Positions 1 through 6,422 of a DNA stretch of 17,733 nt are shown here, one piece after another. Below the pieces are notes generated by a model. It saw only the letters and a program-made list of their open reading frames with translations. It was not told the origin of the DNA and searched no databases. Location of the stretch: contig JAGATI010000089.1 in the NCBI GenBank assembly GCA_017621295.1, positions 1 to 17,733 on the forward strand, in the 5' to 3' direction. The stretch's first letter is position 1, and each line of letters begins with the position of its first letter. This stretch comes from Clostridia bacterium. Its GTDB lineage: Bacteria; Bacillota_A; Clostridia; TANB77; CAG-508. Made by a program: the position numbers and the translations under genes.

Positions 1-906
1 AATATAACAGCTCCATACGAGATTAAAGAAGAGGGAGTTTATAAATTATATGTAAAAGATTCTGAGGGACATTCTAGTATAAATGAAACTAATTATTTGA
101 AAATAACTTCAACAAAAACAATTAAAATAGTTCATAAAAAAGGTGATAATAAAGCACTTATAATTAAAGCGGAGGACTCAGCACATAAAATAACAGAAAT
201 GAAAATAATGATATCAAATAGTGAAATTTCACTAGATGATATGGAAAAGAGAGGAATACCATTAAGTATAACTGCAGGAACGAAGGTTCAAGGAGAATAT
301 AACATATCAGGAGATAATACATATGTAACTGTATTGGTAAAAGATGAGTATGGTGATACATGTAAACATGGACAAACAATAAATTCTATTGAAGAAGATA
401 ATACAATAGTTGTTCCAGTAGAACCAGAACCAACACCAGAACCAACACCAGAACCAACACCGGAACCAACACCAGAGCCAACACCAGAACCAACACCAGA
501 CCCAGCACCAGAACCAACACCAGAACCAACACCAGAACCAACACCAGACCCAGCACCAGACCCAGCACCAAATCCAACACCAGATAGTCCGCAAGGAGGT
601 TTAGTTGTACCAATGCCAGATGATAATAATAATGATGATATATCTGGAAATGAAAATGGAGATGGAAATAGTATAGGAAATATAAATATAGATAATAGTG
701 ATAAAAATGATGAAAGTCAGAATAACAGTGAAAGTAATTCTTCTATAAATAGCCAAACTAATATAAAAAGTGATGAACAAATTAATAATAGCAACAATGA
801 GACTTTAACAAAAACAGGAGTAGAAGATACAGGAATTATTTTACTTATAGTTACTTTAGTAGGAATTGCTATAATATCATTTATTAAATTTATTAGAATA
901 AAATAA
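1..906 (+). CDS. Cell-surface protein, C-terminal part, Pro-rich stalk and LPXTG-like anchor (5' truncated)
   Basis: The frame is open from the first base, so the gene begins outside the window. A TTG at 97 is only an internal Leu codon. About 301 residues are visible. Roughly residues 1-130 are beta-rich and resemble tandem bacterial Ig-like domains. A Pro-rich stalk of PEPT/PDPA units covers about residues 141-194. It is followed by an Asn/Ser/Asp-rich linker and a sorting-type tail: LTKTG at residues 269-273, a hydrophobic segment at about 278-296, and a basic end (KFIRIK). This is the architecture of a sortase-anchored wall protein, although the usual LPXTG proline is Thr. The protein is probably exported and exposed on the surface, perhaps as an adhesin. 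No enzymatic domain is visible and the ligand is unknown. The gene converges with the WG-repeat gene on a shared terminator. Confidence 0.8.
   Translation, partial: NITAPYEIKEEGVYKLYVKDSEGHSSINETNYLKITSTKTIKIVHKKGDNKALIIKAEDSAHKITEMKIMISNSEISLDDMEKRGIPLSITAGTKVQGEYNISGDNTYVTVLVKDEYGDTCKHGQTINSIEEDNTIVVPVEPEPTPEPTPEPTPEPTPEPTPEPTPDPAPEPTPEPTPEPTPDPAPDPAPNPTPDSPQGGLVVPMPDDNNNDDISGNENGDGNSIGNINIDNSDKNDESQNNSESNSSINSQTNIKSDEQINNSNNETLTKTGVEDTGIILLIVTLVGIAIISFIKFIRIK
421..582 (+). repeat. Tandem 12-bp repeat encoding PEPT/PDPA units
   Basis: About 13 in-frame copies of a 12-bp unit (gaaccaacacca and variants) encode alternating Pro-Glu-Pro-Thr and Pro-Asp-Pro-Ala. The unit is a multiple of three, so copy-number change would alter stalk length without breaking the frame. 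Cell-wall-spanning Pro-rich stalks commonly look like this. Confidence 0.9.
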
Positions 907-908
907 AA

Positions 909-951
909 AAAGACTTTGAAGTGAAATAAAAGTATTCACTTCAAAGTCTTT
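909..951. terminator. Bidirectional rho-independent terminator
   Basis: A perfect 17-bp stem (909-925 with 935-951) encloses a 9-nt loop. An A-run precedes it and a T-run follows it, so it can work in both directions. It lies 3 nt after the stop codon of the surface protein and 27 nt from the 3' end of the opposing gene. Confidence 0.85.
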
Positions 952-978
952 ATATATAATTTATTAAACAAAAATATT

Positions 979-2370
979 TTATTGTTTATATATTTCATTC
1001 AATTTTGTATTATAATAAGTTTTTGTATTATTTTTAGTTACTATAATATAGTTTGAATATACAGATACTTGACTATCACTGTCAAAATTCATAGATTTTC
1101 CTGTTAATAGATTATATATACAAATTTCCCTTGTGTCTGTAAGTTTAGCTTTAATAAAAGTACTTTGACTTGATGAGTCTAGATTAGAAGCTTTAAAACT
1201 AAATATAGATTTTTTGCCTTTTAAATTAATTAGTTCATAAATGCCATCTTTTTTTGCAAGAACTAATTCTTTTCTTGTTTTTGATTTAATAAAGTTAAAA
1301 GTTGTTGGTGATAAAAATTCAATATCATCAAATTCACAAGATAAAATTGTTTTATCTCCTTTCATAACTCCATGTTTACTATCTGAACTGAATGATTTAT
1401 ATCCAGTTAGACTTTCTATAGCATTAGTTGTTTCTTTAGATGGTTTTTCAGATAGAATTTTTTTGCTTTTTAAATCATAATATGAATAACGTTCAGAATA
1501 ATCTTTACTACTGTCATATATTTGAAGAATTTTATTATCAATATCATAATATGAAAGTTCTATATTATCAGATGTTTCATATGCTATTTTATTTTTAGCT
1601 AAACATATAATAGATTTTTGATTCTCATTTGATGATATTGTAAAGATATTGTCGTCATCTACAAGTATAGATTTATCTGTATAATCATACACTACTTTGC
1701 CATTTTTTAAATTGATAATTGCATATTTGTTATTATCAACATTGACTTTTGCATATTCCTCTTCTAATCTTTCGTCAGTCTCGGAGATTGTACATGAGAA
1801 AAATTCCTCCGAATCTTTGAATTTGTACGAATATACTTTTTTGCCATTACTATTAAGCACTCCACCTTCTATAGGCTTGTTATCTTTATCGTATTTTATA
1901 TAAGAAGAGTATCCTAAACCTTTATATGATATTTTCATAGTATCATCTGTTAAAGCTTTGAAATTTTCATTATATAGTGTGTTATCAACAATATATAAAC
2001 CATACTCTGCTATATATTTGATAGATGCTAAAGATGATAGTTTAACTTTTCCTTTTTTATCAATTACACAGTATTTAGTGTCACCTTCTTCTTTTAATGT
2101 GGTAATTGCATAATCACCATAAAATGGATTTGCTGTAATATATTTAGCAGGTATTATTTCCTTTCCATTAGATGCTGAAATATATCCATACAATTCATTT
2201 TGTTTGACAGGTATAGGCTTATTTGAGTCAAAAGTTAATCCTATAATCTTATCGTCATTTTTACGTCCTAAAGTAAAAAAAAGTGTAGTAATAATTATTA
2301 TAATAATGACTATTACAGCAATTATTATTGGTAACATATTTTTTACTTTTTGTTTTAGATTTTCATCCAT
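979..2370 (-). CDS. Membrane-anchored WG-repeat-like protein
   Basis: This 463-residue protein has a short Lys-rich N-terminus, one strongly hydrophobic segment at about residues 13-34 (signal anchor), and a large extracytoplasmic part. That part contains motifs of the WG/KWG beta-repeat type: 'YGYISASNGKEIIPAKY' near residue 61, then 'YCVIDKKGKVKLSS', and further degenerate copies with 'GVMKGDKTILSCEFDDI' and 'DGIYELINLKGKK'. WG-repeat proteins are thought to fold as beta-propeller-like binding modules. No catalytic residues are evident. The start is supported by AAGGAGGT (2376-2383 on the reverse strand), 5-6 nt from the ATG. The gene is a single transcription unit with its own promoter, diverging from the SPFH gene. 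The substrate is unknown, and calling it WG-type is based on motif resemblance only. Confidence 0.7.
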   Translation of the reverse strand: MDENLKQKVKNMLPIIIAVIVIIIIIITTLFFTLGRKNDDKIIGLTFDSNKPIPVKQNELYGYISASNGKEIIPAKYITANPFYGDYAITTLKEEGDTKYCVIDKKGKVKLSSLASIKYIAEYGLYIVDNTLYNENFKALTDDTMKISYKGLGYSSYIKYDKDNKPIEGGVLNSNGKKVYSYKFKDSEEFFSCTISETDERLEEEYAKVNVDNNKYAIINLKNGKVVYDYTDKSILVDDDNIFTISSNENQKSIICLAKNKIAYETSDNIELSYYDIDNKILQIYDSSKDYSERYSYYDLKSKKILSEKPSKETTNAIESLTGYKSFSSDSKHGVMKGDKTILSCEFDDIEFLSPTTFNFIKSKTRKELVLAKKDGIYELINLKGKKSIFSFKASNLDSSSQSTFIKAKLTDTREICIYNLLTGKSMNFDSDSQVSVYSNYIIVTKNNTKTYYNTKLNEIYKQ

Positions 2371-2394
2371 AAAATTACCTCCTTCATAATATGA

Positions 2395-2423
2395 ATTTTA
2401 TATAATAATAAAACAAAAGTCAA
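2395..2423 (-). promoter_or_regulatory. Sigma-A-type promoter of the WG-repeat gene
   Basis: On the reverse strand there is TTGACT (2423-2418), a 17-bp spacer, then TAAAAT (2400-2395), placed just upstream of the strong ribosome binding site of the gene. Confidence 0.6.
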
Positions 2424-2479
2424 TTAAAAAATAATAGTAAAAAAGTAAATAAATAAAATAAGATATTATGTGAAATATA

Positions 2480-2507
2480 TTGACTTTTTATATTTAAAGA
2501 TTATAAA
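2480..2507 (+). promoter_or_regulatory. Sigma-A-type promoter upstream of the SPFH gene
   Basis: TTGACT (2480-2485), a 16-bp spacer and TATAAA (2502-2507). It diverges from the WG-gene promoter within the 365-nt gap 2371-2735. An orphan AAGGAGG at 2515-2521 follows with no nearby ATG, GTG or TTG in a useful frame, so it may be a relic or part of the leader. Confidence 0.55.
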
Positions 2508-2600
2508 ATATTATAAGGAGGTTATAATACAAAATAAAAATTTAATTAATATATGTATTATCAAATTTCAAAGTATAAATTAAAGATATTGGAGAATATA

Positions 2601-2708
2601 ATGAGTTTTTTATGGGGGAATTATACTTGTGAATATTGTTCATCATATATAGAACATGTAAACTTAAAAATATGGAAAATGTCTTCTTATAAAGAAGATT
2701 ATAAATAA
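2601..2708 (+). CDS. Possible small protein with a CxxC motif
   Basis: A 35-codon frame starts with ATG 2601, six nt after GGAG (2591-2594), and ends at TAA 2706-2708, 27 nt before the SPFH gene. The product is aromatic-rich with one CEYC pair, which could bind a metal or be a remnant of a zinc-ribbon protein. The same frame has an earlier ATG at 2553, but without a good Shine-Dalgarno sequence. I do not recognise it. It may be a chance open frame in AT-rich DNA. Confidence 0.3.
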   Translation: MSFLWGNYTCEYCSSYIEHVNLKIWKMSSYKEDYK

Positions 2709-2735
2709 AATATTAAAATTTTAGGAGGAAAAAAT

Positions 2736-3947
2736 ATGGGATTAATTAAAGCAGCAACAGGTGCTATTGGAAGCACTTTTAAAGATCAATGGAAAGAGGC
2801 TATAAGATGTGAAGATTTAGAAAATGACATACTAATGATGAAAAAAACTACTCCAAATGGAGTTATTTCAAATAAAAGCACAATAATAGTAGGACCAGGT
2901 CAATGTGCTATTATATATGATAATGGTAGAGTTATAGATGCGACAGCAGAAGAAGGAGTTTATACTTTAGATGATTCAAGTACACCTTCTTTCTTTGCAG
3001 GTCAATTTGGTGCAGTTTTTAAAGAAATGTGGCAAAGATTTACATATAATGGTGCTACAGCAAAACAGCAAGCAGTATTTTTCTTTAATATAAAAGAAAT
3101 AATTGATAATAAGTTTGGAACACCTGCACCAGTGCCATTTCAAGATTGGTCACATCCAATACCAAATCAAATGACTGGACAAATGTTACCATTAAGAGTA
3201 GAAGTAAAATGTTTTGGAAAATACACATTTAAAATCATTGATCCAGCAATATTTATGAATGAAATTGCAGGGACGGCAAATATATATAGAAAATCACAGT
3301 TAATAGAACAAATTAGATCAGAAGTTATAGCTTCATTCCAAAATGTTTTAAATGAATTGGGAAATTCAAATTATAAAGTACCAGTATTAGAATTACCAAG
3401 TCAGACAGATGAAATAAAAGAATTAATGGACCAAAAAGTATTTGATGAACCTATTAGAAGAAGAGGTATATCTATACTTGGATTTGCAGTAGAATCAGTT
3501 ACTCTAGATGATGAATCAGAAAAGAAAATTGATAGTTATGAATTAAGTTCAAATGCATTTATGCAACAAGGAACATTAGTAAATGCATATTCAAATGCAG
3601 TACAAGACGCAGCTAAAAATGCAAATGGAGCAGCAAATGGATTTATGGGAATTGGAATGATGAATATGTCTTCTGGTGGAACTGTAAGTGGAGCTACAAC
3701 AGGACCTTGGCAAAATACAGAAAATAGTGTATCAAAAGAGCAAGAAAAAACAAATATTGAACAAGTAGAAAACGGTTCTTCAAAATTAGATTCTTGGCAA
3801 TGTCCAAATTGCAAAAAAGAGGTACAAGGTAATTTTTGTTCAGAATGTGGAACTAAGAAATCATCAGACAAATTTTGCCCTAACTGTGGAAAAAAAGCAA
3901 GTAATGATGCAAAATTTTGTACAGAATGTGGAACAAAATTAGTGTAG
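2736..3947 (+). CDS. SPFH-domain protein with C-terminal double zinc ribbon (YdjI / 'virion core'-like)
   Basis: This 403-residue protein matches the family annotated as SPFH domain or virion-core-like (B. subtilis YdjI type). The N-terminal 'MGLIKAATGAIGSTFKDQWKE' is followed by the typical 'GPGQCAIIYDNGRVIDATAEEGVY' region and an SPFH domain over about residues 50-280. A Gly/Ala/Met-rich low-complexity linker follows. Two four-Cys zinc ribbons occupy about residues 356-403 (CPNC...CSEC and CPNC...CTEC). There is no transmembrane segment, so it probably acts at the inner face of the membrane as an oligomeric scaffold. SPFH proteins organise membrane microdomains and respond to envelope stress in other bacteria; that role here is inferred. 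The start is set by AGGAGG at 2723-2728. Its stop is TAG, with a terminator about 130 nt downstream. Confidence 0.82.
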   Translation: MGLIKAATGAIGSTFKDQWKEAIRCEDLENDILMMKKTTPNGVISNKSTIIVGPGQCAIIYDNGRVIDATAEEGVYTLDDSSTPSFFAGQFGAVFKEMWQRFTYNGATAKQQAVFFFNIKEIIDNKFGTPAPVPFQDWSHPIPNQMTGQMLPLRVEVKCFGKYTFKIIDPAIFMNEIAGTANIYRKSQLIEQIRSEVIASFQNVLNELGNSNYKVPVLELPSQTDEIKELMDQKVFDEPIRRRGISILGFAVESVTLDDESEKKIDSYELSSNAFMQQGTLVNAYSNAVQDAAKNANGAANGFMGIGMMNMSSGGTVSGATTGPWQNTENSVSKEQEKTNIEQVENGSSKLDSWQCPNCKKEVQGNFCSECGTKKSSDKFCPNCGKKASNDAKFCTECGTKLV

Positions 3948-4076
3948 ATAGAAATATTCCAAAGTAGAAAAATAAATTAAAAAGTGGATTTTTTAGAAAT
4001 ATTTGACATATACTAGACAATATAGTAAACAATATTTAATAACTTGAGTGACTTGTGAGTCATAATAAGATATAAC

Positions 4077-4111
4077 AAACGATATGTGCATGTGATACAT
4101 ATCGTTTTTTT
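4077..4111 (+). terminator. Rho-independent terminator
   Basis: An 11-bp perfect stem (4077-4087 with 4097-4107) with a 9-nt loop runs into seven T. It closes the SPFH unit, or a short transcript from a TTGACA at 4003, before dps. Confidence 0.8.
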
Positions 4112-4170
4112 ATGAATAATAAGCAAGAAATAGAAAATAATAATATAAAATTCAGGTAGGAGGAAAATAT

Positions 4171-4608
4171 ATGGAAAAAGTTTTAAATAGTTTAAATGCT
4201 TTACTTGCAGACTTAAATGTGTATTTTAGAAAATTACAGAATTATCATTGGAATGTAGAAGGAAAGGATTTTTTTATAGTTCATGCAAAATTAGAGGAAT
4301 ATTATAATTGTATATTTAAACAAATAGATGAAGTTGCAGAGCATATATTAATACTGGGAGGAGAGCCTCTAGGAACATTAAAGGATTATATGCAAATAAC
4401 AAAAATAAAAGAAGCAGAAAATAAAAAAATAAAATCAAAAGAAATATATAATAATATAGTAACAGATTTTTCTACTATTTTAGCAGATATAATTAATATA
4501 AAAGAATTAGCAGAAGAAACAAAAGAATATGGAACATCAAGTTTAATGGATGAATATATATCAGAATATACAAAAATAATATGGATGCTTAAACAAAGTA
4601 TGGAATAA
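4171..4608 (+). CDS. dps: Dps-family ferritin-like DNA-protection protein
   Basis: This 145-residue protein is a typical Dps four-helix bundle. The inter-subunit ferroxidase ligands are all present with family spacing: H26, H38, E42, D53 and E57, in 'NYHWNVEGKDFFIVHAKLEE' and 'QIDEVAEH'. Dps forms a hollow dodecamer that oxidises Fe(II) with hydrogen peroxide and stores the iron, preventing Fenton damage. There is no Lys-rich N-terminal tail, so DNA binding by that route is unlikely and it may act as a mini-ferritin. The start is fixed by AGGAGG at 4158-4163. It lies 51 nt upstream of the superoxide dismutase gene with no terminator between them, consistent with a shared oxidative-stress transcript. 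No convincing PerR box was found. Confidence 0.93.
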   Translation: MEKVLNSLNALLADLNVYFRKLQNYHWNVEGKDFFIVHAKLEEYYNCIFKQIDEVAEHILILGGEPLGTLKDYMQITKIKEAENKKIKSKEIYNNIVTDFSTILADIINIKELAEETKEYGTSSLMDEYISEYTKIIWMLKQSME

Positions 4609-4659
4609 AGTTGCAAATATATAATATATATATTAATAAATATATATTGGAGGATATTT

Positions 4660-5256
4660 ATGATAAAGATGATTGGATTACCATATCCAATAAATGCATT
4701 AGAACCATATTATACGATGGAGACATTAGATTTGCATTATAATGTATTATATAAAGGATATGTAGATAATTTTAATAAGACAGAAGACAAATTAAAAGAT
4801 GCAAGAGAGAAAGAGGATTATTCAAATATTAAGTGTTTAGAAAAAAATTTAAGTTTTTTTGGTTCAGGAGCAATTCTACATGAGCTTTTCTTTACAAATC
4901 TAGGACCCGCCATTCCAACTAGTCCAAGTGTAGAACTTATGAATCAAATAATAAAAGATTTTGGAAGTTTTGAAAAATTTAAAAGGCAATTTTCTGAGGC
5001 AGCAAGTCAAGTAGAGGCTTCTGGATGGTGTTTATTAGTTTGGACCAATAGACTAAATAGATTAAATATATTGCAATGTGAGAAACATCAAAATTTAACT
5101 CTTTGGGGATGCAAACCAATACTAATAATAGATATGTGGGAACATTCATATTATTTACAATATAAAACTAAAAGAACAGAATATATAGAAGCTTTTTGGA
5201 ATATTGTAAATTGGAATGAAGCAAATAAAAGATTTAATATAATAAAGAATTATTAA
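4660..5256 (+). CDS. sodA: Fe/Mn-family superoxide dismutase
   Basis: This 198-residue protein is normal length for the Fe/Mn family. All four metal ligands are visible: H26 ('DLHYNVLYKGY'), H74 ('ILHELFF'), D158 and H162 ('DMWEHSYYLQY'). It converts superoxide to oxygen and peroxide in the cytoplasm. The peroxide would then be consumed with iron by the Dps encoded just upstream. The ATG at 4660 is preferred over ATG 4669 because GGAGG (4649-4653) lies 6 nt before it. Motif 'LHELFF' replaces the more usual NHxxFW/YW, so the gene belongs to a divergent branch seen in Gram-positive anaerobes. Whether Fe or Mn is used cannot be told from sequence; the symbol is by family. Confidence 0.92.
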   Translation: MIKMIGLPYPINALEPYYTMETLDLHYNVLYKGYVDNFNKTEDKLKDAREKEDYSNIKCLEKNLSFFGSGAILHELFFTNLGPAIPTSPSVELMNQIIKDFGSFEKFKRQFSEAASQVEASGWCLLVWTNRLNRLNILQCEKHQNLTLWGCKPILIIDMWEHSYYLQYKTKRTEYIEAFWNIVNWNEANKRFNIIKNY

Positions 5257-5269
5257 TAAAGAATTTACA

Positions 5270-5314
5270 CTTTTCATAAATTATAATAATCTAATTTATG
5301 AAAAGAGTATTTTG
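5270..5314 (+). terminator. Probable terminator of the dps-sod unit
   Basis: A perfect 14-bp stem (5270-5283 with 5292-5305) with an 8-nt loop is followed by a broken T-run (agtattttg). It starts 13 nt after the stop codon of the dismutase gene. The weak T-tract may allow some read-through. Confidence 0.65.
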
Positions 5315-5432
5315 TTATAGGTTAATAAAGGGTATTACATATTTATTTATTTGAAATGAAATATAAGTTTATAAACTTTTATGGTGATTTTATCAAAATT
5401 TAATTACAGCTAAATTTTGCACTAACTTATTC

Positions 5433-5544
5433 GTTACAGGATAATGGGTGCTTTAAAATTATTCCAGTCAAACATTATATCTCAAAAACATTTATATATA
5501 TGGAGCTTTGACTACTCTACAATGTTAAAGCATTATCCTGTAAC
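5433..5544. mobile_element. MITE-like 112-bp element with terminal inverted repeats and 8-bp target duplication
   Basis: The ends are perfect 14-bp inverted repeats, gttacaggataatg (5433-5446) and cattatcctgtaac (5531-5544). After a 3-nt bulge the match continues for 7 more bp (gctttaa 5450-5456 with ttaaagc 5525-5531). An inner pair agtcaaa/tttgact (5466-5472, 5507-5513) extends the hairpin potential. Both ends are flanked by the same 8 bp, acttattc (5425-5432 and 5545-5552), as expected for a target site duplication. There is no coding capacity, so it must be moved by a transposase encoded elsewhere. An 8-bp duplication fits several insertion-sequence families, and the parent cannot be named. 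The rest of the 5315-5573 gap holds only AT-rich sequence with a 14-bp palindrome (5365-5378) and a small stem (5394-5419). Confidence 0.75.
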
Positions 5545-5573
5545 ACTTATTCTAATAAAAATAAATTCAAGTA

Positions 5574-5603
5574 TTGACAATATTAACCAACTTAGAGTAT
5601 AAT
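5574..5603 (+). promoter_or_regulatory. rpsU promoter
   Basis: Perfect TTGACA (5574-5579) and perfect TATAAT (5598-5603) with an 18-bp spacer, the strongest promoter match in the window. The MITE-like element ends 29 bp upstream of the -35 box, so insertion left the promoter intact. Confidence 0.85.
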
Positions 5604-5609
5604 AATGTG

Positions 5610-5702
5610 CGTACATAGGTAGGATTATAAAGCAGATAAATCCTCCTTAAATATACATCCCATGTAAGGTGGTTCTTAAGATGCCGGAAGGAGGGGAATA
5701 TT
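5610..5702 (+). promoter_or_regulatory. rpsU: Structured rpsU leader with anti-Shine-Dalgarno
   Basis: The roughly 95-nt 5' leader contains CCTCCTT (5642-5648), exactly complementary to the rpsU Shine-Dalgarno AAGGAGG (5688-5694). AATCCT (5639-5644) overlaps it and can instead pair with AGGATT (5621-5626), giving mutually exclusive folds that would hide or free the ribosome binding site. A small hairpin tacat-ccc-atgta (5654-5666) lies between. This fits autogenous or 16S-like control of S21 synthesis, but no known leader class was recognised. Confidence 0.5.
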
Positions 5703-5873
5703 ATGTCAGAGGTTAAAGTTAATAATGGAAATATAGAAGATGCTCTAAAAAGGTTTAAAAGACAATGTGCCAGAAATGGAGTATTACAAGAAGTTCGTAA
5801 AAGAGAACACTATGAAAAGCCTAGTGTAAAGAGAAAGAAAAAATCAGAGGCTGCAAGAAAAAGAAAATTCTAA
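5703..5873 (+). CDS. rpsU: 30S ribosomal protein S21
   Basis: This 56-residue basic protein has the S21 pattern: '[20 protein letters not shown]', then '[20 protein letters not shown]', and a Lys/Arg-rich tail ending AARKRKF. S21 binds the small subunit near the anti-Shine-Dalgarno end of 16S rRNA and helps initiation. The ATG lies 8 nt after AAGGAGG (5688-5694). The gene has a consensus promoter, a structured leader and its own terminator, and is followed by yqeY as in many Firmicutes. Confidence 0.96.
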   Translation: MSEVKVNNGNIEDALKRFKRQCARNGVLQEVRKREHYEKPSVKRKKKSEAARKRKF

Positions 5874-5886
5874 AATAATAAATATA

Positions 5887-5914
5887 GGCATTTCCAATAG
5901 GAAATGTCTTTTTT
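5887..5914 (+). terminator. rpsU terminator
   Basis: A 9-bp stem ggcatttcc/ggaaatgtc (5887-5895 with 5900-5908, one G-U pair) with a 4-nt loop is followed by six T. It begins 13 nt after the rpsU stop codon. Confidence 0.85.
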
Positions 5915-5927
5915 AGAATGACAAAAA

Positions 5928-5956
5928 TTGAGTAAACATTCAAAATGTTTACTCAA
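5928..5956. repeat. 13-bp inverted repeat ahead of yqeY
   Basis: ttgagtaaacatt (5928-5940) and aatgtttactcaa (5944-5956) are perfect inverted repeats around a 3-nt centre, 22 nt upstream of the yqeY start. There is no T-run on the plus strand, so it is not a plus-strand terminator. On the minus strand it is followed by TTTTTG. It could be an operator over a weak promoter (ATGACA 5918-5923, CAAAAT 5941-5946) or an mRNA stabilising hairpin. Confidence 0.6.
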
Positions 5957-5978
5957 TCTCAAAGAAAGGAAGGATATT

Positions 5979-6419
5979 ATGCTTAAAGAAAAATTATTAG
6001 AAGATTTAAAAAATTCAATGAAAGAAAAAAATAATCTTAGAAAAAATGTAATACAAATGGTAAGAGCAGGAATACTACAAATAGAAAAAGATAAAAATAT
6101 AGAATTAGACGACCAAAAGATATTAGAAGTTATTGCAAAAGAATGTAAAAAAAGAAAAGATTCTTTAGCAGATTATGAAAAGGCAGAAAGAGAAGATTTA
6201 ATTAGTCAAATTAAACAAGAAATAGAAATCTTAGATGAATATTTACCAAAACAAATGTCTGAAGAAGAATTAACAAATATATTAGAAGAAATAGTAAAAA
6301 ATTTGGGTGCCACAAGTATGAAGGATATGGGAAGAGTAATGAAAGAAGCAAAAGAAAGAATAGGTCTTGCAGCAGATGGAAAAACAATAAATGAAGTTGT
6401 TAAAAAAATATTGGGGTAA
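5979..6419 (+). CDS. yqeY: YqeY / GatB-Yqey domain protein
   Basis: This 146-residue protein is the usual length for the free-standing YqeY family. It shows 'MLKEKLLEDLKNSMKEKN', the 'KKRKDSLADYEKAEREDL' helix, 'EYLPKQMSEEEL' and the C-terminal 'GRVMKEAKERIGLAADGK'. The fold is shared with the tRNA-binding tail of the amidotransferase subunit GatB, so a role in tRNA handling is likely but unproven. The real start is ATG 5979, five nt after AGGAAGG; a TTG at 5928 lies inside an inverted repeat and has no ribosome binding site. It follows rpsU, the conserved Firmicute order. Its last codons carry the GGGG that serves as ribosome binding site of the next gene, so the two are coupled. Confidence 0.92.
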   Translation: MLKEKLLEDLKNSMKEKNNLRKNVIQMVRAGILQIEKDKNIELDDQKILEVIAKECKKRKDSLADYEKAEREDLISQIKQEIEILDEYLPKQMSEEELTNILEEIVKNLGATSMKDMGRVMKEAKERIGLAADGKTINEVVKKILG

Positions 6420-6422
6420 CAT

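Noticed and set aside
421..582. CRISPR-like array
   Set aside because: Repeats are contiguous 12-bp coding units with no spacers.
307..613. Reverse-strand open frames rich in Trp/Cys or Leu/Val across the Pro-rich region
   Set aside because: They are the complement of the 12-bp Pro-Glu-Pro-Thr repeat and have no ribosome binding site or plausible protein composition.
2515..2555. A gene starting from the orphan AAGGAGG at 2515-2521
   Set aside because: No ATG, GTG or TTG lies within a usable distance, and the next ATG (2553) is over 30 nt away.
5928..5978. TTG at 5928 as the yqeY start
   Set aside because: It lies within a perfect inverted repeat and lacks a ribosome binding site; ATG 5979 has AGGAAGG at the right distance and begins the conserved protein.
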